A DNA stretch of 46,310 nucleotides from Firmicutes bacterium HGW-Firmicutes-4 (GTDB taxonomy: Bacteria > Bacillota > Clostridia > Eubacteriales > Eubacteriaceae): the NCBI GenBank assembly GCA_002841405.1, contig PGZR01000010.1, positions 1-46,310 on the forward strand, in the 5' to 3' direction. The notes under the pieces were generated by a model that saw only the letters and a list, made by a program, of their open reading frames with translations, ran no database searches and was not told the origin of the DNA. This document shows positions 35,716 through 44,611 of the stretch, piece by piece (position 1 is the stretch's first letter; every line of letters starts with the position of its first letter). Both the position numbers and the translations under genes were made by a program.

Positions 35716-36486
35716 ATGAAAAAAATCGCAAAGCTCGGAGTTTTAGTTATGGTAGCGGCCATGGTTTTATCACTTGCTGCTTGTTCCGGCGGAACAACAA
35801 CTAGCAGTGATACTAAGAAATATGTAATCGCTACAGATACAACATTCAAACCATTTGAGTATGAAAATGAAAAAGGTGAACGGGTTGGGATTGATATTGA
35901 TCTTTTAGCAGCAATTGCTGAAGACCAGGGATTCGAATATGAATTGAAAGCAGTCGGTTTTGATGCTGCTTTAGGTGAAGTATCGACGGGTCAGTCTGAC
36001 GGTATGATCGCAGGTATGAGCATTACCGATGAACGTAAAAAAACCTTCGATTTTTCTGATCCATACTTTGATTCAGGCGTAGTAATGGCAGTATCTGCTA
36101 CAAACGATACAATCAAAACCTATGCAGATTTAAAAGGACAAAAAGTTGCGGTTAAAACTGGAACAGAGGGATCTACCTTCGCCGATTCAATCAAAGATCA
36201 ATATGGGTTTACAACGGTCTCTTTTCCAGATTCAGCGAATATGTACGAAGATGTAAAAGCCGGAAATTCAGCAGCTTTGTTTGAAGACTATCCCGTAGTT
36301 GGTGATGCCATCGCCAGCGGTGTGCCACTTAAAATGGTTACTGAAATGGAAAAAGGCAGTTCTTACGGATTCGCAGTGAAATTAGGTCAAAATCCTGAAT
36401 TGATTGAAATGTTCAACACCGGTTTAGCCAACTTGAAAGCTAATGGAAAATATCAGGAAATCCTAGATACGTATATCAAAAAATAA
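35716..36486 (+). CDS. polar amino-acid ABC transporter, substrate-binding lipoprotein
   Basis: The 256-residue protein has a lipoprotein signal peptide with lipobox SLAAC (lipidated Cys23) and a type 3 periplasmic binding fold. Family motifs visible are DTTFKPFEYEN, GIDIDLLAAIAE, GMSITDERKKTFDFSDPYF and the hinge KVAVKTGTEGS. This matches glutamine-type (GlnH-like) binding proteins. The substrate is probably glutamine or another polar amino acid, but arginine or cystine cannot be excluded. It is followed by the permease and ATPase of the same system. Confidence 0.92.
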   Translation: MKKIAKLGVLVMVAAMVLSLAACSGGTTTSSDTKKYVIATDTTFKPFEYENEKGERVGIDIDLLAAIAEDQGFEYELKAVGFDAALGEVSTGQSDGMIAGMSITDERKKTFDFSDPYFDSGVVMAVSATNDTIKTYADLKGQKVAVKTGTEGSTFADSIKDQYGFTTVSFPDSANMYEDVKAGNSAALFEDYPVVGDAIASGVPLKMVTEMEKGSSYGFAVKLGQNPELIEMFNTGLANLKANGKYQEILDTYIKK

Positions 36487-36519
36487 TCTGTTATAAAAAT
36501 TTAACACGTTATTAATTTT

Positions 36520-36606
36520 GAAATCATCTGTCGGCAAACGCTGACAGATGATTTCTCTAAGTTATCTAAAAGTGTTTACTCGCGTGATCGCTTGCGTGTG
36601 AGTAAA
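36520..36606 (+). promoter_or_regulatory. intercistronic hairpins in the amino-acid transporter operon
   Basis: A perfect 13-bp stem (36520-36532 with 36543-36555) lies 33 bases after the binding-protein stop. It is not followed by a real T-run. A second inverted repeat (TTTACTC 36575-36581 with 36600-36606) comes before the permease. Such structures often stabilise the upstream message, giving more binding protein than permease. Confidence 0.55.
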
Positions 36607-36643
36607 GACTGTTGGACAACTGGAATCATAGAAGGAGGTTGAC

Positions 36644-37309
36644 GTGAATATACTCGCATTAATTGTACAGTATTGGCCCCGCCTGATTGCAGGACTGGGT
36701 TTAACGGTTCAAATAACAATCATTTCCCTTATTTTAGCAGGCATTTTAGGGATGGTTTTTGGTCTCTTATCGGTATCAAAGAGAAAAAGTCTTAGAGCAA
36801 TTGCACTTGTCTATGTAGATATTGTTCGGGGGACACCACTATTGGTACAGGCATTTTTTATCTACTTCGGGATTCCGGCGGCTCTGGGCATCCAATCAGA
36901 TCCCGTTGTTTCCGGCGTAATTACCCTAAGCTTGAATGCCGGCGGTTATCTGGCCGAGATTGTCCGCGGTGGAATTGAGTCGATCAGCAGAGGTCAGATG
37001 GAAGCCGCCAGGAGTTTGGGTTTGCCCTATGGGATGGCGATGCGGAGTGTCATTTTACCCCAGGCGATCCGAACCATGACTCCGGCGTTGATCAATCAAT
37101 GTATTATAACTCTAAAAGATACGTCGCTGCTTTCTGTTATTGGGGTGACCGAATTAACCCAGACCGGCCGACTGATCATTGCCAATAATTACCAATCCTT
37201 CGAGGTTTGGGCCATTGTGGCAATGATGTACTTCATCATTATTATGATCTTATCGAAGATCTCAAAACGAATTGAAAGGAAAATGTCTTATGGGAAAAGT
37301 AAAAATTAA
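36644..37309 (+). CDS. polar amino-acid ABC transporter, permease
   Basis: The 221-residue membrane protein has about five helices and the permease-ATPase contact loop. The loop includes the family motif [19 protein letters not shown], followed by [15 protein letters not shown]. It is a HisM/GlnP-type permease of normal length. It starts at GTG (36644), seven bases after AGGAGG. It overlaps the ATPase gene by 20 bases. Confidence 0.94.
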   Translation: MNILALIVQYWPRLIAGLGLTVQITIISLILAGILGMVFGLLSVSKRKSLRAIALVYVDIVRGTPLLVQAFFIYFGIPAALGIQSDPVVSGVITLSLNAGGYLAEIVRGGIESISRGQMEAARSLGLPYGMAMRSVILPQAIRTMTPALINQCIITLKDTSLLSVIGVTELTQTGRLIIANNYQSFEVWAIVAMMYFIIIMILSKISKRIERKMSYGKSKN

Positions 37310-38018
37310 GAACCTAAAAAAGAGTTTTGGTGATTTAGAAGTCCTGAAAGATATTAACCTGGAAGTTAAAGAACGTGAAGTAATCTGTATTATTGGCGCT
37401 TCCGGTTCGGGGAAAAGTACCTTATTAAGATGTATCAACGCCTTGGAAGACGCCAGCAGCGGTACCATTGAAGTGGATGGCAATGATATTACCAGGGCCG
37501 ATGGCAATATCAATAAATATCGTCAGGATATTGGGATGGTTTTTCAACAGTTTAATCTTTTTCCGCATATGACGGTTTTGAAAAATATCTCCTTCGCGCC
37601 AGTAGCACTTAAACTTAAAACGAAAGAAGAAGCCGAAGAAACAGCGCTGAAACTGTTAAGACGGGTTGATCTGGAAGAAAAAGCAAACGTCTATCCGGAA
37701 CAGTTATCCGGGGGACAGCAGCAACGGGTAGCTATTGCCCGGGCCCTGGCGATGAATCCAGATGTCATGCTTTTTGATGAACCGACTTCTGCTCTGGATC
37801 CTGAAATGGTTGGGGAAGTTTTAAATGTTATGAAACAGCTGGCCAAAGACGGCATGACCATGATCGTCGTTACCCATGAAATGGGATTTGCCCGAGAAGT
37901 TGCGGATCGGGTGATCTTCATAGATGAAGGCTTTATCGTCGAAGAAGGTCCTCCCAGTGAGATTTTCGGTAATCCCAAGAACCAGAGAACGATTAACTTC
38001 CTGAACAAGGTTTTATAG
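37290..38018 (+). CDS. polar amino-acid ABC transporter, ATP-binding protein
   Basis: The 242-residue GlnQ-type ATPase has Walker [10 protein letters not shown] at 36-44, a Q-loop FQQFNLFPH and the signature [15 protein letters not shown]. Walker [13 protein letters not shown] and the switch His in VVTHEMGF are also intact. The ATG at 37290 is preceded by AAAGGA and gives the family's usual N-terminus. An ATG 18 bases upstream lies before it in frame and has no good site. It starts inside the permease gene, so the two are coupled. Confidence 0.95.
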   Translation: MGKVKIKNLKKSFGDLEVLKDINLEVKEREVICIIGASGSGKSTLLRCINALEDASSGTIEVDGNDITRADGNINKYRQDIGMVFQQFNLFPHMTVLKNISFAPVALKLKTKEEAEETALKLLRRVDLEEKANVYPEQLSGGQQQRVAIARALAMNPDVMLFDEPTSALDPEMVGEVLNVMKQLAKDGMTMIVVTHEMGFAREVADRVIFIDEGFIVEEGPPSEIFGNPKNQRTINFLNKVL

Positions 38019-38073
38019 TTGGGATTGTTTAATTAAGCTTGGATACCAGGAATGAATTGAAACAATGACAATG

Positions 38074-38103
38074 AAAACCATCTCGTGAGAGGTGGTTTTT
38101 TTC
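38074..38103 (+). terminator. intrinsic terminator after the amino-acid transporter operon
   Basis: AAAACCATCTC (38074-38084) pairs with GAGGTGGTTTT (38089-38099, one G-T pair) across a four-base loop, followed by more Ts. Confidence 0.92.
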
Positions 38104-38173
38104 TAGGCCAGTGGTAATGATTTTACTTTCTGGGTATAAATGGGGATAGAATGCCAGAGAGGGGATAGAAGCG

Positions 38174-39343
38174 ATGATGATGATAAAAGAGCGGTTAATT
38201 GACTGGTATAACTGGATTAAGACAAGGGTAATTGAAAACAAACAGAGGACCGGAGCCCTGTTGTGTGCGCTTCTTACACTGGTCGGATTTTTCATGCCAT
38301 TTATGACTGCCAAGGCCGAGGTATCGGTAGCGGGGATCATGAACAATACCGTAGCAGTGATTAGTCCCGAGTATGATATCATCAATTTTTCGTTAAGTGA
38401 TTTTGTCAGACAGGAACCGATTGATGACTTTGAGATATATGGGGTGCCGCTTGGTAATCTCAAAATACTGGATCAGTCGGTGCTGGAAATGTTAAGAAAT
38501 CCGCTGCCAGATAAGGGTTACGTTAGCAGTGTGAATGAAGCCTTATCAAGCCCGGCACTGGATTATCTGGTCGATCCCAAGGTTCAGGAAATTGTTGCCA
38601 CCCGGTTTAGTAATGGAACGAACATTAATGCCATTCTGGGTGACCTATGGACGATTATTCAAAGTGTCAGAAATATTGCCGGTAAGGTTAATGATGTGAC
38701 GATTCAGGCCCGTCAGTCCATGGATCAGGTCAATGCTACGATGGCCACCATTGATGGTTATAAAGCCACTGCCAATGGTGGGGTGCTGATTCTATTTCTG
38801 GTTATCATTGGTTTAGTGGTGCTGATTTTATATAAACGAGCCAGTATCAAGCTGTCAATTTTTATTTCCGGATTATTAGCGGTGCTGTTCATAGCAGTGG
38901 GGATTGGTGTCGCGGTGGTTAATAATAGTATTAATGAGCAGCTTGCCAGTTTGGCAAGTCAGGTCAATAATGGAATTGTCGATGCACTAAGAGCTATCTT
39001 AACCGGGACATTTGGAGATGTGGGGACATTTATTGCCAATTATATCAGCGGTCAGGCTAATTTTCTGATCATGTCATTTGCGCTCCAGCTGGAAGTCGGG
39101 TATTGGATCATTTTGCTGGGTTTGTTGGGAACTTTGATCCTGCTGATATTATCAGCCCGCAAAGAGCAGCGGATCAGAGTGGAAGTAGAAATCAGAACAG
39201 CGCTGGACGAATCGGTTTTAGCCGAAGAAATCGATGAAGCGATTGAAGCCCAGAAATACCTGCAGGCGGCGGTATTATTAAGCGCAGCCAATGAAAAGGA
39301 AGAAACGGAACAGATAGTCGTCAGTGGTGAAAGTAAAAAGTAA
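38174..39343 (+). CDS. membrane protein of unknown function
   Basis: The 389-residue protein has one membrane helix near the N-terminus (about 27-45) and a 155-residue non-membrane part. Two adjacent helices (about 203-250), a loop with small residues and a last helix (about 315-340) follow. The C-terminal tail is acidic and cytoplasmic. The middle part has a helical stretch (SVRNIAGKVNDVTIQARQSM). I recognise no family. The start is one of three consecutive ATG codons; the first (38174) fits the AGAGAGGGG site best. It is probably transcribed alone, as terminators stand on both sides. Confidence 0.72.
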   Translation: MMMIKERLIDWYNWIKTRVIENKQRTGALLCALLTLVGFFMPFMTAKAEVSVAGIMNNTVAVISPEYDIINFSLSDFVRQEPIDDFEIYGVPLGNLKILDQSVLEMLRNPLPDKGYVSSVNEALSSPALDYLVDPKVQEIVATRFSNGTNINAILGDLWTIIQSVRNIAGKVNDVTIQARQSMDQVNATMATIDGYKATANGGVLILFLVIIGLVVLILYKRASIKLSIFISGLLAVLFIAVGIGVAVVNNSINEQLASLASQVNNGIVDALRAILTGTFGDVGTFIANYISGQANFLIMSFALQLEVGYWIILLGLLGTLILLILSARKEQRIRVEVEIRTALDESVLAEEIDEAIEAQKYLQAAVLLSAANEKEETEQIVVSGESKK

Positions 39344-39372
39344 GGGATGTCGTATCAATTATTTAAGATAAA

Positions 39373-39400
39373 AAAAGGATGATCCGCGGATCATCCTTTT
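39373..39400. terminator. bidirectional terminator, perfect 28-bp palindrome
   Basis: AAAAGGATGATCCG (39373-39386) is the exact inverse of 39387-39400, with Ts on both outer sides. It lies three bases before the stop codon of the convergent minus-strand gene and serves both directions. Confidence 0.88.
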
Positions 39401-39402
39401 GC

Positions 39403-40678
39403 TTATTCGACTAATTGAGAGATCTTGATGCTTTTGGTATGTTCGATGGGTTCCCAGATTTCAATCGGTTTGATGAAACATAACACATTAATGGGAATCC
39501 AGGAGGCCAGATAAAACCAGAAAGAAAAAACTGAAATATTGTTGATCTGACGGATTTTTTTGCCTTCCAGCCATAATACCATGGCGGTAAAGACCACGCT
39601 GAAGAGGACCCCGCCAATGGAAAAGAGAATGGCAAAGCTCAACGCGTTGGACCAGACACTGGTAGTGATAAACAGCATCCCCAGGATGATAAAGGAACAT
39701 ATAGTATAAATGCAGGTTAATACTTGCATAAAGGGGGCAACCAGAAACATCAGCATATCCATGGCACAACGATTTTTATCCTTGATCACCGCGTCGATGA
39801 GCTGAGGCGAATACTGGTTGAAACACTGAATGGTACCAGTCGACCAACGTTTTCGCTGCGACCAGGATTGATCAAAGGTAATCGGATGTTCGTCGTAGGT
39901 AATCGCTTCGGGAACCCAGGCGACCCGGTAACCCTTGATGATACACTGGGTGGTAAATTCAATATCTTCAGTGAGGCTAAAAGTTTTGAAACCTTCTTTT
40001 TTGATGACATCGGCATGCATCATAAATCCGGTTCCGTTTAAGGTCGCCGACCAGCCCAATTTATGGCGGGCCAGGTTCATAAAGCGATTCAGGGTCCAGT
40101 AAAATACCGATTGGCAACCGGAAATCCACGAATCCTCGGGATTTTTACTGTCGCGGTAACCCTGGGCAATTTTTTCGCCCGATTCAAGAACGTTGTTCAT
40201 CGAGGTGATAAAATGCTTATCAACCAGGTTATCGGCATCAAAAACACAGAAGGCATCGTAAATATCATTTTCTTCAAAAATATAATCAAAGAATTGCGAA
40301 AGGGCGGCACCCTTGGATTTAACTTCAGCCGTACAGGTCATAATCTTGGCTCCGTGTTCAAGGGCCACTTCTTTGGTATCGTCAGTACAATTATTGGGAA
40401 TAACATAGACATCCATCAGTTCTTCCGGATAATCCTGTTGGTGAAGACTTTCGATCAGATTACCAATAACCGCCGCTTCATTCCGTGCGGCAACTACTAC
40501 AGCGATGCGGTTTTTGGGAGGTGAGAGGACATATTTATTGTGTTTGGTATACCCAAATACTCCGATACCTAAGTAATAGATACCATAAATAAAAAACGGG
40601 ATGCCTAAAATAAATAACAGAGTAAAAGTTGTTCGGTTCCAATAACTACCGGATATAGTATAAATGCTTTTTCTTCAT
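39403..40678 (-). CDS. processive family 2 glycan synthase (cellulose/hyaluronan/PNAG synthase-like), frame disrupted near the start
   Basis: The conserved synthase signature is complete: FDADN (DxD) for UDP-sugar binding, TEDIEFT for the catalytic base and QRKRW for the growing chain, followed by several C-terminal membrane helices. Enzymes with this set polymerise beta-linked sugars and extrude the chain. An uninterrupted frame from an internal ATG (40416) would lose the start of the GT2 domain. Upstream in the same frame lie VVVAARNEAAVIGNLIESL and an N-terminal membrane helix, but no ATG, GTG or TTG. The only fitting ATG (40678, minus strand) reaches this frame if one A of a five-A run (40668-40672) is removed. 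That would give 424 residues. So there is a one-base disruption, either a real mutation, a slippage site or a base-calling error. Confidence 0.82.
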
Positions 40679-40679
40679 G

Positions 40680-40717
40680 ACACAACCACCAGGAATTGTC
40701 ATTCATGGTGGTTGTGT
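40680..40717 (-). promoter_or_regulatory. 12-bp hairpin covering the ribosome-binding site of the glycan synthase
   Basis: ACACAACCACCA (40680-40691) and TGGTGGTTGTGT (40706-40717) are perfectly complementary across 14 bases. On the minus strand the second arm contains the GGTGG ribosome-binding candidate seven bases before the ATG at 40678. The remainder of the 187-base gap (40679-40865) shows no gene I can support. Confidence 0.55.
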
Positions 40718-40853
40718 GGGTTTATGTTCGTCGCATTTAAGTTCCTTCATTTTAACACGAAACAGAGTATTTATCAAGGATTGAGGGTGTTTCCTGAAAA
40801 CGAGACCATCATTTTTTTAAGGTTATTCAAAGGTTTGTACTGCTTTTACGTAT

Positions 40854-41066
40854 TTATAAATCCTCTAAATTATCTTTAATCAGGCGGGTCCGCGGCATTT
40901 CGGTTTTATGCATATTGGCAAAATATCCCCACAGCATAATCAATCCGATTGGCCAAATCAGGAGACTCCAAACAACAAGCCACCATTTGGAATAATAAAA
41001 CGGTTTTTTTCCGGCGCTATCGGTTACTTCAGTTTCTTCCATCATATCTAATTTATCTTCTAACAT
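40854..41066 (-). CDS. small membrane protein, unknown function
   Basis: The 70-residue protein has an acidic N-terminus, a tryptophan-rich hydrophobic stretch (about 25-48, including WWLVVWSLLIWPIG) and a basic end. The ATG at 41066 lies eight bases after AAAGGAGG, a strong site, which supports a real gene. A GTG six bases upstream is too close to that site. It precedes the glycan synthase in the same direction, 175 bases away, so it may act with it. No family recognised. Confidence 0.65.
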   Translation of the reverse strand: MLEDKLDMMEETEVTDSAGKKPFYYSKWWLVVWSLLIWPIGLIMLWGYFANMHKTEMPRTRLIKDNLEDL

Positions 41067-41166
41067 TGTCACATCCTCCTTTTTTCTTTGTTGAACTATA
41101 GATACCCGAAAACTCCGAAAAACAACAAAACTGGGAAAACTTAATAAACTAAAGGGTTCATTTTAA

Positions 41167-41208
41167 ATTCATATTGAATGTTTAAACTGGCTATAAAATA
41201 AATTCAAT
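41167..41208 (+). promoter_or_regulatory. probable promoter with inverted repeats before the MacAB-like operon
   Basis: TATAAA at 41192-41197 has a weak -35 (TTCATA, 41168-41173, 18-base spacer). An inverted repeat ATTCA/TGAAT (41167-41179) overlaps the -35, and a further ATTCAAT lies at 41202-41208 just after the -10. These are candidate sites for a regulator, possibly the one encoded at 43922. Confidence 0.45.
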
Positions 41209-41223
41209 GGTTGGAGGATCGAC

Positions 41224-42099
41224 GTGAAAAAACGAAAAACAAAAAAGATTATTATTGGTAGTGTTGTTGCGGTATTAGTGATTGTGGGAGGATTTGCGGG
41301 ATTTCAGGTTTTTGCAAATTCGGCAAAAGATCAGTTTACCGAGACCCCGGCGACAGTGGGAAGTATTGTGAATGACAATCGTTTTTCAGGGGTTATTGAG
41401 AGTCAGTCCCGGGAAGATATCATGGCCACCAGTGCCCTGGAAATAAGTGAGCTCTATGTCAGTGAAGGCGAACTAATCGGCGAAGAGACGGATCTTTATG
41501 AACCGGTTTCAGGGGATCTTGTCACCTCATCCGTGGCCGGGGAAGTTGCCAAGATTTATTATGATGAAGATGAAACCGTGGCTGCTGGTGGCAAAATTAT
41601 GGAGATCGTCGATTTTATCAACCTTCAGGTCAGTATCAAGGTGGACGAATATCAATTGGCCAGCTTAGCAGTGGGAGCACCGGTTACCATCAATATCGAC
41701 AGTATTGGCCGCAGCGTTCAGGGAACAGTCAGTGAAATTAGCCGGGAAGCTAAAAATGAAAATGGGGTCGCTTATTTTACTGCCATCGTTGATTTTCAGG
41801 GAGATGAACAGATTCGCATCGGTATGAATGCCGAAGTGGTCATCGTTAAGGAACAAGCTGAAAATGTAGTGACGGTTCCCGTGGACGCCATTCAATTTGG
41901 GGCTGACAACGAGAGTATTGTCCTGGTGAAAGGCGAGTCTGAAAATCCTGAGCAGCGTCCGGTGACCACCGGGATTACCGATGGCATCAATATCCAAATA
42001 ACTGAAGGTCTTGCCGAAAATGAGGTGGTTTTTATTCCCATGATGACAACCCCTGAGACCACAACCTTCCAGAGACCGGAAACTGGTGGTGAACTCTAA
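41224..42099 (+). CDS. membrane fusion / periplasmic adaptor-like subunit of a MacAB-type ABC system
   Basis: The 291-residue protein has an N-terminal membrane anchor (about 8-30) and an extracytoplasmic part with the lipoyl-like hairpin and beta-barrel of HlyD/MacA adaptors (VAGEVAKIYYDEDETVAAGGKI, then VKVDEYQLASLAVGAPV). It is short because the long helical hairpin is nearly absent. Gram-positive versions work without an outer membrane channel, for example in peptide export or antibiotic resistance. It starts at GTG (41224) after GGAGG. Its stop overlaps the ATPase start (TAATG). Confidence 0.87.
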   Translation: MKKRKTKKIIIGSVVAVLVIVGGFAGFQVFANSAKDQFTETPATVGSIVNDNRFSGVIESQSREDIMATSALEISELYVSEGELIGEETDLYEPVSGDLVTSSVAGEVAKIYYDEDETVAAGGKIMEIVDFINLQVSIKVDEYQLASLAVGAPVTINIDSIGRSVQGTVSEISREAKNENGVAYFTAIVDFQGDEQIRIGMNAEVVIVKEQAENVVTVPVDAIQFGADNESIVLVKGESENPEQRPVTTGITDGINIQITEGLAENEVVFIPMMTTPETTTFQRPETGGEL

Positions 42100-42735
42100 T
42101 GCCCGAAAAAATATTAGCAATGCAGAGTCTCGTCAAGACCTATATAATGGGTGAAGAGGAGCAGGTGGTTTTAAAAGGCATTGATCTGGAAATTAATCGC
42201 GGCGATTTTCTTTCGGTGCTGGGGCCGTCCGGTTCAGGAAAGTCGACCTTGATGAATATTATCGGCTGCCTGGATGTCCCCACCAGTGGGAGCTACTATC
42301 TGTCTGGGGAATTGATTCGCGATCTGCCTGAGGTGGATCTTTCCCATATTCGTAACCGCGAAATCGGTTTTATCTTTCAGCAGTTTCAACTGCTGCCCCG
42401 AAAAAGAACGGCAGGCCCGCAGTGCCCATATTCTGGAACGGGTGGGGCTGGCCGATAAAATGAACAACCGCCCCAATCAGTTATCGGGCGGCCAGCAACA
42501 GCGAGTAGCGATTGCCAGAGCGCTGGTCACCGAGCCAACCATTCTGCTGGCTGATGAACCGACCGGAGCCCTGGATCAACAGACCGGGCATCAGATCATG
42601 GCGCTCTTTAAAGAACTATATCAGGAAGGAAAAACCATCGTGATGATCACCCATGATGCTGATGTGGCTAAAAACGCCAGCCGGATTGTCCGGATTGTCG
42701 ATGGGAATCTCAGTGAGGGGGTGTACAATGCTTAA
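42099..42735 (+). pseudogene. MacB-type ABC ATPase gene with internal deletion and frameshift
   Basis: The first frame (42099-42458) carries Walker A GPSGSGKST and the Q-loop FIFQQFQLLPR, then runs into unrelated sequence. The second frame carries the rest: KERQARSAHILERVGLADK, signature [15 protein letters not shown], Walker B ILLADEPTGALD and the switch His in MITHDAD. The join lies around 42396-42401. Homologues have roughly 16 to 18 further residues at this place (the segment after LLPR up to the KER helix), so about 50 bases are missing and the frame is shifted. The summed length is 212 codons against about 228 in the family. The downstream fragment has a possible GTG start at 42442. As written, no complete ATPase is made. 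Confidence 0.85.
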
Positions 42736-43900
42736 GGAAAGTATTAAAATGGCTTTAGAAAATATCGTCAGCAATAAAATGCGGTCCTTTCTTACGATGC
42801 TGGGTATTATTATCGGGGTGGGATCGGTGATTGCGCTGATCACCATTGTTTCGGGAGCCACCACCACCGTCACCGATCAGGTAGCTTCCATGGGGGCCAA
42901 TACTGTCACCGTCCAGGTTCAGGGAACACCATTGAAACAGGGGCTGACCCAGGGCGATGTCAACAAGATCGCCGAGCTGTCAAACATCTCTGGGATTGCT
43001 CCAACCATTTCCGGTCAAACTACAGTGGCCTTCGACGGCAATACCATGGATGAGATTACTCTCCAGGGAAAAAATGATGTGTACTTTGAAAACACCGAAG
43101 ATGTCATCTCATCGGGACGCATCATCAATACCATTGATACCGAAAATAAAAGCCGGGTGGCGCTGATTGGAAATGACATTGCCAATGAACTCTATGTCGG
43201 CAAAAATCCCATTGGCCAGGAAATTAAAATTGGCGGCATTACCTATCATGTCATTGGGATCCTACAGGAATCGGACAGTTTTGCCTCTGCGGATACCAAC
43301 AGCTCCGTGATCATCCCCTATACCACCGCCATGGGCGTGGTCGGGGCCAAATATATTAACAACATGACCGTCTATATTGCAGACGAGGCGCTGGCCGATA
43401 CCACAACCCGGCAAATTGAAGGGGTCTTAACAAAAGCCTTTAATGGTGATGAAGATGGTTACTCGATTGTCAATATGCAGAGTATTCTCGAGACCATTGA
43501 AGAAATGACCAGCATTCTGTCGATGATGCTGGCGGGGATCGCCTCGATCTCACTGGTAGTCGGGGGCATTGGAATTATGAACATGATGCTGGTTTCGGTT
43601 ACCGAACGGACCAGCGAAATCGGCTTGCGCAAGGCCCTGGGCGCCGAGCCGAAGCAGATACAGCTCCAGTTTCTGATTGAGTCGGTGGTACTCTGCCTGA
43701 TTGGCGGGATCATTGGCTTTATCCTGGGGGTCAGCCTGGCCTGGGTGGTGGCCAATCTGATCGGAACCAGTTTTGCCCTGACCGCCTCCACCGTTTTATT
43801 AGCGATTGGCTTTTCCGCCGCCATCGGTGTGGTTTTTGGTTTTATGCCGGCCCGTAAGGCTTCCCGGCTCAACCCCATTGACGCCCTGCGAAGCATATAG
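42728..43900 (+). CDS. MacB-type ABC permease (FtsX-like)
   Basis: The 390-residue protein has the four-helix MacB/FtsX layout. Helix 1 (FLTMLGIIIGVGSVIALITIVSG) is followed by a large extracytoplasmic domain (about 50-270), and three C-terminal helices include the segment GGIGIMNMMLVSVTERTSEIGLRKALGA, the family hallmark. The ATG at 42728 is preceded by GAGGGGG and lies inside the end of the ATPase gene. The protein is intact, but its partner ATPase at 42099 is broken. Confidence 0.92.
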   Translation: MLKESIKMALENIVSNKMRSFLTMLGIIIGVGSVIALITIVSGATTTVTDQVASMGANTVTVQVQGTPLKQGLTQGDVNKIAELSNISGIAPTISGQTTVAFDGNTMDEITLQGKNDVYFENTEDVISSGRIINTIDTENKSRVALIGNDIANELYVGKNPIGQEIKIGGITYHVIGILQESDSFASADTNSSVIIPYTTAMGVVGAKYINNMTVYIADEALADTTTRQIEGVLTKAFNGDEDGYSIVNMQSILETIEEMTSILSMMLAGIASISLVVGGIGIMNMMLVSVTERTSEIGLRKALGAEPKQIQLQFLIESVVLCLIGGIIGFILGVSLAWVVANLIGTSFALTASTVLLAIGFSAAIGVVFGFMPARKASRLNPIDALRSI

Positions 43901-43921
43901 GAAAGAAAACAGGAGAATAAA

Positions 43922-44593
43922 ATGTTCAGTATTTTAATTTGCGAGGATGATAACCACATTCGCCGACTGTTTCGGGATACTCTGGAAAAAGAAGGTTACT
44001 CAATTTTTGAAGCAAATGACGGGGTCATGGCGCTGGAAGCGCTGGAAAAAAATCATATCGACCTGTTGATCACTGATGTGATGATGCCCCATATGGATGG
44101 CCATGTTTTGACCAAAACCCTACGGGATGGGGGTTTAGAGCTCCCAATCCTGATGATTACCGCCAGGGAAAGCATTGATGATAAAAAAACCGGTTTTAAA
44201 GCCGGCACCGATGATTATATGGTTAAGCCGGTGGATATGGATGAAATGCTGCTGCGGGTCTTTGCTTTATTGCGGCGGGCCAAAATAGCCAATGAACAGC
44301 GACTGGTGGTAGGAAAAACGATTCTGGATTATGAAGCCTTGACCTTAAGCATTGGTGATGAAACGACTACCCTGCCAAAAAAAGAGTTTATGCTGCTGTT
44401 TAAACTGTTATCGGCACCCAACCGGATTTTTACCCGGGCCCAAATTATGGATGAAATCTGGGGCTATGAAAGTGAAAGTGATCACCGCACCGTGGATGTC
44501 CATATCAAACGGTTACGGGAAAAACTGGAAAAAAACCGTGATTTTGAAATCATCACCGTCAAAGGCCTGGGCTATAAAGTCCGGGTTTTATAG
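43922..44593 (+). CDS. response regulator, OmpR/PhoB type
   Basis: The 223-residue protein has a receiver domain with acidic residues at 9-10, phospho-acceptor Asp52 in ITDVMMP, Thr80 and Lys102. A winged-helix DNA-binding domain (about 127-222) carries the usual RTVDVHIKRLREKLE recognition region. It is in the same direction as the MacAB-like genes, 21 bases after them, and the kinase follows after 18 bases. It probably regulates the operon it sits in. The ATG has an AGGAG site. Confidence 0.95.
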   Translation: MFSILICEDDNHIRRLFRDTLEKEGYSIFEANDGVMALEALEKNHIDLLITDVMMPHMDGHVLTKTLRDGGLELPILMITARESIDDKKTGFKAGTDDYMVKPVDMDEMLLRVFALLRRAKIANEQRLVVGKTILDYEALTLSIGDETTTLPKKEFMLLFKLLSAPNRIFTRAQIMDEIWGYESESDHRTVDVHIKRLREKLEKNRDFEIITVKGLGYKVRVL

Positions 44594-44611
44594 TCCGGGA
44601 TAAGGAGTCAT

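Noticed and set aside
40063-40524. 153-codon plus-strand open frame opposite the glycan synthase
   Set aside because: The minus strand encodes the synthase motifs here, including the part upstream of 40416, so this frame is a shadow.
40664-40879. 71-codon plus-strand open frame between the synthase and the small membrane protein
   Set aside because: No ribosome-binding site, overlap with both neighbours and no protein-like features; the hairpin explains part of the sequence.
43459-43959. 166-codon minus-strand open frame over the end of the MacB-type permease
   Set aside because: It is antisense to a conserved membrane gene and lacks a start site and family similarity.
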